Positions 52,986-60,979 of a DNA stretch of 64,000 bases are shown one piece after another. Positions within the stretch are counted from its first letter, which is position 1; each line of letters starts with the position of its first letter. The DNA comes from JACVRX01 sp963831385 (GTDB lineage Bacteria > Actinomycetota > Actinomycetes > Jiangellales > Jiangellaceae): NCBI GenBank assembly GCA_963831385.1, contig CAWHPW010000010.1, positions 62,001 through 126,000 on the forward strand. Reading direction: 5' to 3'. Below the pieces are notes generated by a model. It had not been told where the DNA came from. It was given only the letters and a program-made list of their open reading frames with translations, and did not search any database. The translations under genes were made by a program, and so were the position numbers.

Positions 52986-54011
52986 GTGGCAGAGCTCCAA
53001 TACGACGACGACGCCGACCTGTCGGTAATCCAGTCCCGCAACGTGGCGGTACTCGGATACGGCAGCCAGGGCCATGCGCACGCCCTGAGCCTGCGCGACT
53101 CGGGCGTGGACGTCCGCGTGGGTCTGCCGGATGGCTCCAAGAGCCGGCCGAAAGCCGAGGCCGAGGGCCTTCGTGTCGTCACGCCCTACGAGGCGTGCGA
53201 GGAGGCGGACCTGATCGTGATCCTTGCGCCCGATCCGGTCCAGCGTCACCTTTATGCCGATGCTGTCGAGCCCAACCTGGTCGATGGCGACGCCTTGTTC
53301 TTCGGGCATGGCTTCAACATTCGCTTCGGCTACGTCAAGCCGCCGGCGGGCGTGGACGTCTGCATGGTGGCGCCGAAGGGCCCTGGACATCTGGTGCGTC
53401 GTGAGTTCTCCGATGGTCGCGGTGTCCCGGTCCTGGTGGCCGTCGAACAGGACGCGACCGGCAAGGCCTGGCCACTGACCCTGTCGTACGCCAAGGCGAT
53501 CGGTGGCCTGCGTGCCGGTGGGATCAAGACGACCTTCGCCGAGGAGACCGAGACCGACCTCTTCGGTGAGCAAGCGGTCCTGTGTGGCGGGCTGTCGCGG
53601 TTGGCTCAGCTGGGTTACGAGACGCTGACCGAGGCCGGTTACCAGCCCGAGGTCGCCTATTTCGAGTGCCTGCACGAGCTCAAGCTGATCGTCGACCTCA
53701 TGTACGAAGGCGGTATCGCGAAAATGCGCTGGTCGGTCTCCGATACGGCCGAGTACGGCGACTACACCTCCGGTCCGCAGATCATCGACGAATCGGTCAA
53801 GGAGCGGATGCGGCAGACGCTGCGCGAGGTGCAGGACGGCTCCTGGGCCGCCGGTTTCATCGCGGATCAGGACGCCGGCGCTCCGGAGTTCGCCCGGCTA
53901 CGCAAAGAGGGTGAGCAGCATCCGATCGAGGCAACTGGTCGGGAGCTGCGCAAGCTGATGAGCTGGGTGAAGTCGGACGACGACTACACCGAGGGGACCG
54001 CCGCTCGCTGA
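52986..54011 (+). CDS. ilvC: Ketol-acid reductoisomerase (class I) IlvC
   Basis: 341 aa, NADPH- and Mg-dependent. N-terminal Rossmann motif VLGYGSQGHAHALSLRDSG; VAPKGPGHLVRREF; Mg ligands in TFAEETETDLFGEQAVLCGG and ECLHELKLIVDLMYEGG. GTG 52986 is preceded by AAGGAG (52974-52979). Third gene of the ilvBNC operon; the next gene on this strand is serA after a pseudogene on the opposite strand. Confidence 0.97.
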   Translation: MAELQYDDDADLSVIQSRNVAVLGYGSQGHAHALSLRDSGVDVRVGLPDGSKSRPKAEAEGLRVVTPYEACEEADLIVILAPDPVQRHLYADAVEPNLVDGDALFFGHGFNIRFGYVKPPAGVDVCMVAPKGPGHLVRREFSDGRGVPVLVAVEQDATGKAWPLTLSYAKAIGGLRAGGIKTTFAEETETDLFGEQAVLCGGLSRLAQLGYETLTEAGYQPEVAYFECLHELKLIVDLMYEGGIAKMRWSVSDTAEYGDYTSGPQIIDESVKERMRQTLREVQDGSWAAGFIADQDAGAPEFARLRKEGEQHPIEATGRELRKLMSWVKSDDDYTEGTAAR

Positions 54012-54014
54012 CGG

Positions 54015-54603
54015 TTACGTCTGCGCCAGGGTGCCGCGCACGACGCTGTCTCCGGAATGGGCCGGGTTGCCGTCGATCGGCTCGACGGAGACGTCGACGA
54101 CGGGAAACGCGACCAGATCGAGCCCATCGGGGACGGGGAAAGTGCCGCTTTCTTCGCGCAGCACTCCGAGGGATACGAGGCGGGACGCGTCGGGCGAAAG
54201 CAGCCAGACCTCGAGGTAGTTGTCCTCCCCCGACTCCGCATCGAGGTCGACCGTGAGCTCGCGGATCCCGTCGGTTTCGCGAACTGCAGCCGTGCCAGTG
54301 ACGTCAGGATCGGTGAGCGGATCGAGGACGGCGGATGCGATCGGCGCCGACGCATCGTCCTCGGTGGCCTGCCAGCCGACGACGGCGCCCGCCCCGACGA
54401 ATTCCGCCGGGGCCTGCCGTCGGGGTGCCTGGCTCGAAGTCGGGGATCAGTTCCTGGCCGTTGGTGAAGACGTCCACCGTCAGGCCCGGTACCCCGTGCA
54501 GAACCGACACGGTGGCCTGGCTGGAAGCGGCCGTTGCCCGACCCGTCGCCGCCAACAACAGCGGGACGGTCAATGCGGCGACGACTGGGATGCGACGGTG
54601 CAT
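54015..54603 (-). pseudogene. Chimeric remnant: DUF4397 N-terminus joined to RskA-like anti-sigma C-terminus
   Basis: ATG 54603 opens a secreted DUF4397-type protein (signal peptide RRIPVVAALTVPLLLAATG, then ATVSVLHGVPGLTVDVFTNGQ). About 65 residues in, near 54400-54410, homology jumps to another frame reading EFVGAGAVVGWQ and continues to LEVWLLSPDASRLVSLGVL and GNPAHSGDSVVRGTLAQT, ending at TAA 54015. That second part is the extracytoplasmic C-terminus of RskA/anti-sigma-K-type proteins. A deletion that removed the end of one gene and the start of its neighbour explains the structure. Confidence 0.6.
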
Positions 54604-54760
54604 GGTTGCTCCTTCTCTCGAAGATGGGCTGAACGTCGACCGGTATTCCGGCCTGCCGGGCTTCCTGGATGCACTCGGGTGGGAGATAGGCTTTCCACGC
54701 CGGCCGGGCCCACTGCTGCGCTCGCCTACCGCCGAACCGCTGCGAAAAGGGTGCACACCC

Positions 54761-56350
54761 GTGAGCAAGCCCGTGATCTTGATCGCCGAGGAGCTATCCC
54801 CGGCGACCCTGCAGGCGCTGGGACCCGACTTCGACGTCCGGTTCTGCGATGGAACCGACCGGAAAGCCTTGCTCGCCGCCGTTGTCGACTGTGAGGCACT
54901 GCTCATTCGCAGTGCGACCAGGGTCGACGCAGAGGTCATCACGGCGGCGGGCCGGCTCAAAGTCATCGCTCGGGCCGGGGTCGGGCTGGACAACGTCGAC
55001 GTGCGGTCAGCGACTCAGGCGGGTGTCATGGTGGTGAACGCGCCGACGTCGAACATCGTGAGCGCCGCGGAGATGTCCGTCGGCCTCCTGCTCGCCACCG
55101 CCCGGAACATCCCTTCGGCCAACACATCTCTGCGGTCTGGAGAGTGGCAGCGCAGCAAGTACGCCGGTTCAGAGCTCTACGAGAAGGTCGCCGGGATCGT
55201 CGGGCTCGGTCGGATCGGCATCTTGGTCGCCCAGCGGCTGTCGGCGTTCGGCATGCGGGTCATCGCCTACGACCCCTATGTGCCTGCCGCCCGTGCGGCG
55301 CAGATGGGCGTGCAGAGCGTCTCGTTGGAAGAGCTGTTGCGCGAGAGCGACTTCATCTCGGTGCACCTACCGAGAACTCCTGAGACGGTGGGCCTCATCG
55401 GCGACCAGGCGTTGGCACTGGTGAAGCCAACGGTGCGGATCATCAACGCCGCACGTGGCGGCATCGTCGACGAGCATGCGCTTGCGCTTGCGCTCAAGGA
55501 GGGCCGGGTCGCCGGAGCGGGCATCGATGTCTTCGCCAGCGAACCGTGCCTCGATTCGCCGTTGTTCGACTTCGACTCGGTGGTGGTCACGCCCCACTTG
55601 GGCGCCTCGACGGCGGAGGCCCAGGAGAAGGCGGGCGTCGCGGTGGCGCGCTCGGTGCGGCTCGCCCTGGCCGGTGAGATCGTCCCCGACGCGGTGAACG
55701 TGAAGGGCGGCGCGATCGCCGAGGACGTCCGTCCGGGGATCCCACTCGCGGAAAAGCTCGGGCGGATTTTCACCGCGCTGGCCGGCGGCGTGGCCACGCA
55801 GCTCGACGTCGAGGTACGCGGCGAAATCGTGGAGCACGACGTCAAGATTCTCGAGTTGGCCGCCCTCAAGGGCATCTTCACCGACGTCGTGGAGGATCCG
55901 GTCACCTACGTGAACGCGCCTGTGATCGCGGCTGACCGCGGCGTCGCCGTGCGCCTTCTCACCGATGAGGAGTCGCCGGACTATCGGAACCTGGTCACCG
56001 TGCGTGGGACGCTCGCGGACGGGCGCACGGTATCGGTGTCGGGCACGCTGTCCGGGCCGCGGCACGTCGAGAAACTGGTAGAAGTGCTCGGCTACGACGT
56101 CGAGGTTCAACCCAGCGAGCACATGGCGTTCTGGCGCTACGACGACCGGCCGGGTGTGGTCGGCCTGGTCGGTCGGATTCTCGGCGACGCGAACGTCAAC
56201 ATCGCCGGGATGCAGGTCAGTCGCGACGCCCGGGGTGGACACGCAATGGTCGCGATGACCGTCGACCAGGCCATTCCGCCACGGGTGATGGACGACATCG
56301 TGGCGGCTATCGGCGCCCAGTGGGGTCGGTCTGTCGACCTGGACGGCTGA
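54761..56350 (+). CDS. serA: D-3-phosphoglycerate dehydrogenase SerA
   Basis: First enzyme of serine synthesis, 529 aa, the long type 1 form. Substrate/NAD domain with GIVGLGRIGILVAQRL, catalytic Arg in INAARGGIVDEH, Glu in DVFASEPCLDSPL and His in VVTPHLGAST. An allosteric substrate-binding domain and a C-terminal ACT domain (RPGVVGLVGRILGDANVNIAGMQV) follow. GTG 54761 gives the mycobacterial length; the open frame extending to 54335 is not coding. Confidence 0.95.
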   Translation: MSKPVILIAEELSPATLQALGPDFDVRFCDGTDRKALLAAVVDCEALLIRSATRVDAEVITAAGRLKVIARAGVGLDNVDVRSATQAGVMVVNAPTSNIVSAAEMSVGLLLATARNIPSANTSLRSGEWQRSKYAGSELYEKVAGIVGLGRIGILVAQRLSAFGMRVIAYDPYVPAARAAQMGVQSVSLEELLRESDFISVHLPRTPETVGLIGDQALALVKPTVRIINAARGGIVDEHALALALKEGRVAGAGIDVFASEPCLDSPLFDFDSVVVTPHLGASTAEAQEKAGVAVARSVRLALAGEIVPDAVNVKGGAIAEDVRPGIPLAEKLGRIFTALAGGVATQLDVEVRGEIVEHDVKILELAALKGIFTDVVEDPVTYVNAPVIAADRGVAVRLLTDEESPDYRNLVTVRGTLADGRTVSVSGTLSGPRHVEKLVEVLGYDVEVQPSEHMAFWRYDDRPGVVGLVGRILGDANVNIAGMQVSRDARGGHAMVAMTVDQAIPPRVMDDIVAAIGAQWGRSVDLDG

Positions 56351-56388
56351 TGATCAGGAATCTCGGTATCCGAGACTCGTGTCCATCT

Positions 56389-56404
56389 ATCGCGACATCG
56401 CGAT
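56389..56404. promoter_or_regulatory. Palindromic operator candidate before the serA-leuB leader
   Basis: ATCGCGACATCGCGAT has perfect 7-bp arms around CA. It overlaps the -35 position of a TAATTT -10 element at 56416-56421. A smaller hairpin, TCTCGGtatCCGAGA, lies just upstream at 56361-56375. Confidence 0.4.
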
Positions 56405-56430
56405 CTACCGGTTGCTAATTTCGCTGCGTC

Positions 56431-56478
56431 ATGGCGTGGTCGGTCATCATCCTTCGCCGCCGCGACGGGTCCCGTTAG
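56431..56478 (+). CDS. Possible branched-chain leader peptide upstream of leuB
   Basis: Fifteen codons from ATG 56431: MAWSVIILRRRDGSR. Four consecutive branched-chain codons (Val-Ile-Ile-Leu) lie before a stretch that overlaps the 5' arm of the next hairpin, the same layout as the ilvB leader. TAATTT (56416-56421) lies 9 nt upstream. leuB itself is 350 nt further on and has its own likely promoter, so the link is uncertain. Confidence 0.4.
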   Translation: MAWSVIILRRRDGSR

Positions 56479-56496
56479 GCCGGCTCCCCGTCGCGG
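56460..56496 (+). promoter_or_regulatory. Leader hairpin in the serA-leuB region
   Basis: CCGCGACGGG (56460-56469) pairs perfectly with CCCGTCGCGG (56487-56496); the loop contains the leader stop codon. CCCGTCGC at 56626-56633 could pair with the same 5' arm, giving an alternative fold. From here to 56660 no gene is evident. Confidence 0.45.
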
Positions 56497-56663
56497 AGAT
56501 CGGCGTTGCCGCTGGCCGACTGTTCCGCATTACTGACGAGGGACCACCCGCGAACCGGGACTTCCGCCGGACATCACACTCGGATCACACCACCCCCGTG
56601 CGCCGAGATCCGGCGGGTACTGCGCCCCGTCGCCCAGCATCGATCGACCAACGGAGCGCGATC

Positions 56664-56747
56664 ATGACCGACGAACAGCAGAACGCCCAGCACGCGCTGC
56701 AGGAGGCGATGGACCGCCGCGACAACGGCGGCGAGACCGGCCACTGA
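56664..56747 (+). CDS. Possible 27-aa small protein
   Basis: ATG 56664 with GGAG shortly upstream encodes a polar, Gln/Asp-rich 27-residue peptide (MTDEQQNAQHALQEAMDRRD...) with a predicted short helix. It is followed by a strong GC hairpin. No known family; kept because start signal, composition and terminator-like end agree. Confidence 0.35.
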   Translation: MTDEQQNAQHALQEAMDRRDNGGETGH

Positions 56748-56762
56748 GCAGGGCCATGAGCA

Positions 56763-56793
56763 GGGCCCGCGCCGACGGGGGAGGCGCGGGCCC
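56763..56793 (+). terminator. GC-rich hairpin upstream of leuB
   Basis: GGGCCCGCGCC (56763-56773) and GGCGCGGGCCC (56783-56793) form a perfect 11-bp stem with a 9-nt loop, followed only by TT. It could end the small-protein transcript or act as an attenuator before leuB. Confidence 0.5.
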
Positions 56794-56820
56794 TTCCATG
56801 CCCGCGGTAGGACAGCGGCG

Positions 56821-56826
56821 TACGGT
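56821..56826 (+). promoter_or_regulatory. -10 element for leaderless leuB
   Basis: TACGGT with a 7-nt spacer to ATG 56834; it defines the start that gives the standard N-terminus. Confidence 0.5.
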
Positions 56827-56833
56827 GGCCCGC

Positions 56834-57877
56834 ATGTCGCGCAGCATCAACCTGGCGGTGATCCCGGGTGACGGCATTGGTCCGGAGGTCGTCGCGGAGG
56901 GCCTCAAGGTTCTCGACGCCGTGCTGAGCGGCTCGGACCTCAAGGTAGAGACAACCGAATACGACCTGGGGGCGAAGCGCTGGCGTGCGACCGGGGAGAC
57001 GCTGCCCGATTCGGTGCTCGCCGAGCTACGTGGTCATGACGCGATTCTGCTCGGCGCGGTCGGGGATCCCGGGGTACCGAGCGGGGTGCTCGAGCGGGGG
57101 TTGCTGCTGCGGCTTCGTTTCGAGCTGGACCATTACGTCAACCTTCGCCCGGCTCGGCTCTTTCCAGGCGTCGCCTCTCCGCTGCGAGACCCGGGCGAAA
57201 TCGACTTCATCGTGGTCCGAGAGGGCACCGAGGGACCCTATGTCGGCAACGGCGGGGCCGTCCGGGTGGGCACGCCGGCCGAGATCGCGAACGAGGTGAG
57301 TGTCAACACCGCGTTCGGGGTCGAGCGGGTGGTCCGTGACGCTTTCGGCAGAGCTGAGCGCCGTCCCCGCCGCAAGCTGACCTACGTGCACAAGCACAAC
57401 GTGCTCGTCCATGCCGGACACCTGTGGCGACGGACCGTCGAGCGCCTCGGCGCCGAATACCCGGAAGTCTCCGTCGACTACCTGCACGTCGATGCGGCAA
57501 CCATCTTCCTGGTGACCGATCCGGGCCGGTTCGACGTCCTCGTGACCGACAACCTGTTCGGCGACATCCTCACCGACCTCGCCGCGGCCGTGACCGGTGG
57601 CATCGGGCTCGCGGCCAGCGGCAACATCAACCCGGACCGCACAGCGCCGTCGATGTTCGAGCCCGTGCACGGGTCGGCACCGGACATCGCCGGCCGCGGA
57701 ATCGCCGATCCCACCGCGACGATCCTGTCTGTGGCGCTGCTGCTGGACCACCTCGGGTTGTCCGACGCCGCCCGGCGGGTCGAGGACGCCGTGGCTGCCG
57801 ACCTCGCAACGCGTGCTCAGGCTGCTCGCTCGACCGAACAGACCGGCGACGCTATCGCCGCCCTCACCACTCGCTAG
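56834..57877 (+). CDS. leuB: 3-isopropylmalate dehydrogenase LeuB
   Basis: NAD-dependent decarboxylating dehydrogenase of leucine synthesis, 347 aa. NLAVIPGDGIGPEVVAEG at the start, FIVVREGTEGPYVGNGG, catalytic Lys region LTYVHKHNVLVHAGHLW, and metal-binding Asp in LVTDNLFGDILTDLAAAVTGG. GSAPDIAGRGIADPTATILS closes the active site. The frame extends 78 nt upstream to 56756 but has no homology there. ilvE and cimA follow on the same strand. Confidence 0.96.
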   Translation: MSRSINLAVIPGDGIGPEVVAEGLKVLDAVLSGSDLKVETTEYDLGAKRWRATGETLPDSVLAELRGHDAILLGAVGDPGVPSGVLERGLLLRLRFELDHYVNLRPARLFPGVASPLRDPGEIDFIVVREGTEGPYVGNGGAVRVGTPAEIANEVSVNTAFGVERVVRDAFGRAERRPRRKLTYVHKHNVLVHAGHLWRRTVERLGAEYPEVSVDYLHVDAATIFLVTDPGRFDVLVTDNLFGDILTDLAAAVTGGIGLAASGNINPDRTAPSMFEPVHGSAPDIAGRGIADPTATILSVALLLDHLGLSDAARRVEDAVAADLATRAQAARSTEQTGDAIAALTTR

Positions 57878-57901
57878 CGCCGATGCGTTCTTCGGCCAGC
57901 C

Positions 57902-57966
57902 GTGAAGATCGTCGTGATGAATACCACCGCTGGAACGGCGTCCCCGAGCCCCACGACGATCTTCAC
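57902..57966. repeat. Perfect 15-bp inverted repeat between leuB and ilvE
   Basis: GTGAAGATCGTCGTG (57902-57916) is exactly complementary to 57952-57966, with a 35-nt loop. It probably terminates or stabilises the leuB transcript. A 24-codon open frame starts on the first GTG and reads Lys-Ile-Val-Val early on, but there is no ribosome-binding site or T-run. Confidence 0.55.
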
Positions 57967-57973
57967 AACCGAG

Positions 57974-57996
57974 TAGCGTTCGGTTGGACGTCCTAG
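57974..57996 (+). promoter_or_regulatory. ilvE promoter with palindrome
   Basis: TAGCGT (57974-57979) as -10, immediately followed by GTTGGACGTCCTAG (57983-57996), which shares 13 bases with the palindrome before the mutase gene. It covers the expected transcription start. Confidence 0.4.
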
Positions 57997-58016
57997 CACT
58001 TGGTCAGGGAGCGGCA

Positions 58017-59114
58017 ATGATCGGCTCGATGCAGCGGCTGGAGTTCTCGACGACGATGTCGCCGAACCCCGTACCCGCGCAGCGTCGCGCCGAGATTCTG
58101 GCCGAACCGGGATTCGGGCTCTCCTTCACCGACCACATGGTCACCGCCACCTGGACACCGGATGACGGCTGGCACGAGGGAGCTGTGCGTCCCTATGCCA
58201 CCCTCTCGCTCGACCCGGCGACGGCAGTTCTGCACTATGCGCAGGCGATCTTCGAAGGGCTGAAGGCCTATCGGCACGCCGACGGCTCGATCTGGGCCTT
58301 CCGGCCCGAGGCCAACGGTGCCCGCTTCGCGCGTAGTGCACGTCGGATGGCCCTTCCGGAGCTTCCGGTCGAGGCTTTCGTCGGCGCGCTCGAGGCACTG
58401 GTCCGGATCGACGCTGCGTGGGTGCCGGCTGGCGGGGAGAAGAGCCTCTACCTGCGACCGTTCATGTTCGCCTCCGAGGTCTTCCTCGGCGTGCGGCCAG
58501 CGAAGAAGGTGATGTTCTGCGTCATCGCGTCGCCCGTTGGCCCGTACTTCGCCTCCGGCGTCGAGCCAGTCAAGATATGGCTGTCCGCCGACTACACGAG
58601 GGCTGCTCCAGGTGGCACCGGCGCGGCGAAATGCGCAGGGAACTATGCCGCGAGCCTCATCGCCCAACAGGAGGCGTTCGCCCACGGCTGCGATCAGGTC
58701 TGCTTTCTCGACGCCGTCGAACGCCGATGGGTCGAGGAGCTCGGCGGCATGAACCTCTACTTCGTCCATTCCGACGGCTCGATCGTCACGCCGGAGCTGA
58801 CCGGAACCATCCTCGAGGGGGTAACCCGGTCGTCGATCCTGGATCTCGCCGCTGACCTCGGCCACAAGGTCGAAGAACGTCGGGTCAGCATCGAGGAATG
58901 GCGCGACGGCGTGGCGTCGGGCGAGATCACCGAGGTCTTCGCATGCGGCACCGCGGCAGTGATCACTCCGCTCGGCCGGCTGGCGTGGGACGGCGGCGAG
59001 CTGGCGATCGGGGAGTCCGCCGGGCCGGTGACCGCGAGCCTGCGGGAAACCCTGCTCGATCTGCAGTACGGCCGAGCCGAGGACACCCGGGGCTGGCTCC
59101 ACCGAATCGTCTGA
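58017..59114 (+). CDS. ilvE: Branched-chain amino acid aminotransferase IlvE
   Basis: Fold-type IV PLP transaminase, 365 aa, last step of Val/Leu/Ile synthesis and first of their breakdown. YAQAIFEGLKAYRHADGSIWAFRP, PLP lysine in GGTGAAKCAGNYAASL, and ELGGMNLYFV plus ACGTAAVITPLG phosphate-binding segments. ATG 58017 with GGGAG at 58007-58011 is preferred; ATG 58029 is possible. Confidence 0.96.
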   Translation: MIGSMQRLEFSTTMSPNPVPAQRRAEILAEPGFGLSFTDHMVTATWTPDDGWHEGAVRPYATLSLDPATAVLHYAQAIFEGLKAYRHADGSIWAFRPEANGARFARSARRMALPELPVEAFVGALEALVRIDAAWVPAGGEKSLYLRPFMFASEVFLGVRPAKKVMFCVIASPVGPYFASGVEPVKIWLSADYTRAAPGGTGAAKCAGNYAASLIAQQEAFAHGCDQVCFLDAVERRWVEELGGMNLYFVHSDGSIVTPELTGTILEGVTRSSILDLAADLGHKVEERRVSIEEWRDGVASGEITEVFACGTAAVITPLGRLAWDGGELAIGESAGPVTASLRETLLDLQYGRAEDTRGWLHRIV

Positions 59115-59170
59115 CGAGACGTGAACGTCCACGATGTGGTCATCTGCGCACACAACCGCCAGCCCTGTGG

Positions 59171-59176
59171 CAGGCT
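59171..59176 (+). promoter_or_regulatory. Candidate -10 element for the cimA leader transcript
   Basis: CAGGCT, one base off the TANNNT pattern, 8 nt before the leader-peptide ATG. No convincing -35 is seen. Confidence 0.35.
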
Positions 59177-59184
59177 CTGAGCCG

Positions 59185-59211
59185 ATGTCCCACCGCACGA
59201 TCATTCCGTAG
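59185..59211 (+). CDS. cimA leader peptide with tandem isoleucine codons
   Basis: Eight codons from ATG 59185: MSHRTIIP, stop TAG 59211. Ile codons ATC-ATT lie two codons before the stop, and the following hairpin begins at 59212. A ribosome stalled for Ile-tRNA would cover its 5' arm, the geometry of transcription attenuation. cimA makes the isoleucine precursor citramalate, so isoleucine is the logical effector. Confidence 0.65.
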   Translation: MSHRTIIP

Positions 59212-59241
59212 GCGCGCCGGCCAGCAACACGCCAGGCGCGC
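59212..59241 (+). promoter_or_regulatory. cimA leader hairpin 1
   Basis: GCGCGCC (59212-59218) pairs with GGCGCGC (59235-59241) directly after the leader stop codon. Confidence 0.6.
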
Positions 59242-59242
59242 A

Positions 59243-59269
59243 GACCCTTCGCACCCGCGAGGGGTCTTT
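59243..59269 (+). terminator. cimA attenuator (intrinsic terminator)
   Basis: GACCCTTCGC (59243-59252) and GCGAGGGGTC (59257-59266) form a 10-bp stem with one G-T wobble and a 4-nt loop, followed by TTTCTC. The stem closely resembles the ilvB attenuator (GACCCCTCG/CGAGGGGTC). Confidence 0.75.
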
Positions 59270-59291
59270 CTCATGTCAGGGGTTGGGCCCA

Positions 59292-60893
59292 ATGGGATTG
59301 GCATCGACAGTGGACCGGTTCCACGTCTACGACACGACGCTGCGTGACGGCGCCCAGCAGGAGGGGCTGTCGCTCTCGGTGCACGACAAGCTTTCCATCG
59401 CCAGGCACCTCGACGAGCTCGGCGTCGGCTTCATCGAAGGCGGTTGGCCCGGTGCGATCCCGAAGGACACCGAGTTCTTCCGTCGGGCGCAGACCGAACT
59501 CGGCCTCAGCCACGCCAGCCTGGCGGCGTTCGGAGCGACCCGCCGACCCGGTGTCCGGGTTGACGACGACCCGCTGGTGCGGGCCCTGGTCGAGGCCGAG
59601 ACGGCGGTGGTGACGCTGGTGGCGAAGAGTCACGTCGGCCACGTCGAGCGAGCGCTGCGGACCACCATGGAGGAGAACCTCGCGATGGTGCGCGACACGG
59701 TGGCGTTCCTGGTTGGCCTTGGCCGCCGCGTTTTCCTCGACGCCGAGCACTTCTTCGACGGTTACCGCCGCGATCCGGCATATGCGCTCGCCGTGGTGCG
59801 GACGGCTGCAGAAGCTGGCGCGGAGCTGGTCGCGTTGTGCGACACCAATGGCGGGCTGCTCCCCGATGATGTCGGTGAGATCGTCGCGGCCGTCAATGAC
59901 GCGTCCGGTGTCCGGCTAGGCATCCACTGCCATAACGACACCGGTTGCGCGGTCGCCAACTCCCTCGCCGCCGTCGATGCTGGCGCGACTCACGTCCAGG
60001 GGACGCTCAACGGCTACGGCGAGCGAACCGGCAACGCCGACCTCGTGACACTGGTGGCGAACCTCGAGCTCAAGCGCGGCCTGCGAGTACTGCCTGACGG
60101 TGCATTGCGTGAAGCAACCCGGATCGCGCACGCGGTCTCTGAAGTCACCAACGTGGTGCCGTATTCGCGCCAGCCCTACGTGGGCGCGAGCGCGTTCGCT
60201 CACAAGGCCGGCCTGCATGCCAGCGCGATCAAGGTCGATCCCGATCTCTACCAGCACACGGACCCTGAGCAGGTCGGCAACGACATGCGGATGCTGGTCT
60301 CGGACATGGCCGGCCGGGCAAGCATCGAGCTCAAGGGCCGCGAGCTCGGCTACGACCTGTCCGCTGACCGTGAGCTCGTCAGCAGGGTGACCGATCGGGT
60401 GAAGGCATTGGAGGCACAGGGCTACACCTTCGAGGCAGCCGACGCGTCCTTCGAACTGCTGCTCCGGGCCGAAGCCGACGGGGTGAGCCCGCAGTTCTTC
60501 GAGGTCGAGTCGTGGCGGGTGATCACGGAGTCGAACCCGAGCAGCGACGCGCAGAGCGAGGCGACGGTGAAGGTGCGCGCCGGCGGCGAGCGCGCGGTCA
60601 TTACCGGCGAGGGCAACGGACCGGTCAACGCGCTCGACCATGCCCTGCGCACTGCGATCGGCACGCTCTACCCGGAGATCGACAAGCTCGAGCTCATCGA
60701 CTACAAGGTGAGGATCCTCGACGCCGCGCACGGCAGCGACGCCGTCACGAGGGTGCTGGTCGAGATGACCGACGGGAAGAACTCGTGGGAGACCGTGGGC
60801 GTCGGCGCCAACATCATCGAGGCGTCCTGGGAGGCGCTGGTCGACGGCGTCACGTACGGGCTACTCCGGCAGGGCGCCGAACCGCCCCGATAA
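59292..60893 (+). CDS. cimA: Citramalate synthase CimA
   Basis: Condenses pyruvate and acetyl-CoA to (R)-citramalate, a threonine-independent entry to isoleucine. 533 aa. HMGL-like barrel: FHVYDTTLRDGAQQEGLSLSVHDKL, IEGGWPGAIPKD, metal-binding GIHCHNDTGCAVANSLAAV and QGTLNGYGERTGNADL; a LeuA-type C-terminal regulatory domain from about residue 395 allows isoleucine feedback. Start ATG 59292 with GGGG at 59279-59282. Alternative names (2-isopropylmalate synthase 2 family) are less likely given motif and length. Confidence 0.93.
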   Translation: MGLASTVDRFHVYDTTLRDGAQQEGLSLSVHDKLSIARHLDELGVGFIEGGWPGAIPKDTEFFRRAQTELGLSHASLAAFGATRRPGVRVDDDPLVRALVEAETAVVTLVAKSHVGHVERALRTTMEENLAMVRDTVAFLVGLGRRVFLDAEHFFDGYRRDPAYALAVVRTAAEAGAELVALCDTNGGLLPDDVGEIVAAVNDASGVRLGIHCHNDTGCAVANSLAAVDAGATHVQGTLNGYGERTGNADLVTLVANLELKRGLRVLPDGALREATRIAHAVSEVTNVVPYSRQPYVGASAFAHKAGLHASAIKVDPDLYQHTDPEQVGNDMRMLVSDMAGRASIELKGRELGYDLSADRELVSRVTDRVKALEAQGYTFEAADASFELLLRAEADGVSPQFFEVESWRVITESNPSSDAQSEATVKVRAGGERAVITGEGNGPVNALDHALRTAIGTLYPEIDKLELIDYKVRILDAAHGSDAVTRVLVEMTDGKNSWETVGVGANIIEASWEALVDGVTYGLLRQGAEPPR

Positions 60894-60979
60894 AGCGGCT
60901 CCAACTCTCGAGGGCAGGATGCCGTCGGAAGAACGGGAGGAGCAACGGCCCAGTCGACTGGCGTTCGCGCAGGTGGCCG

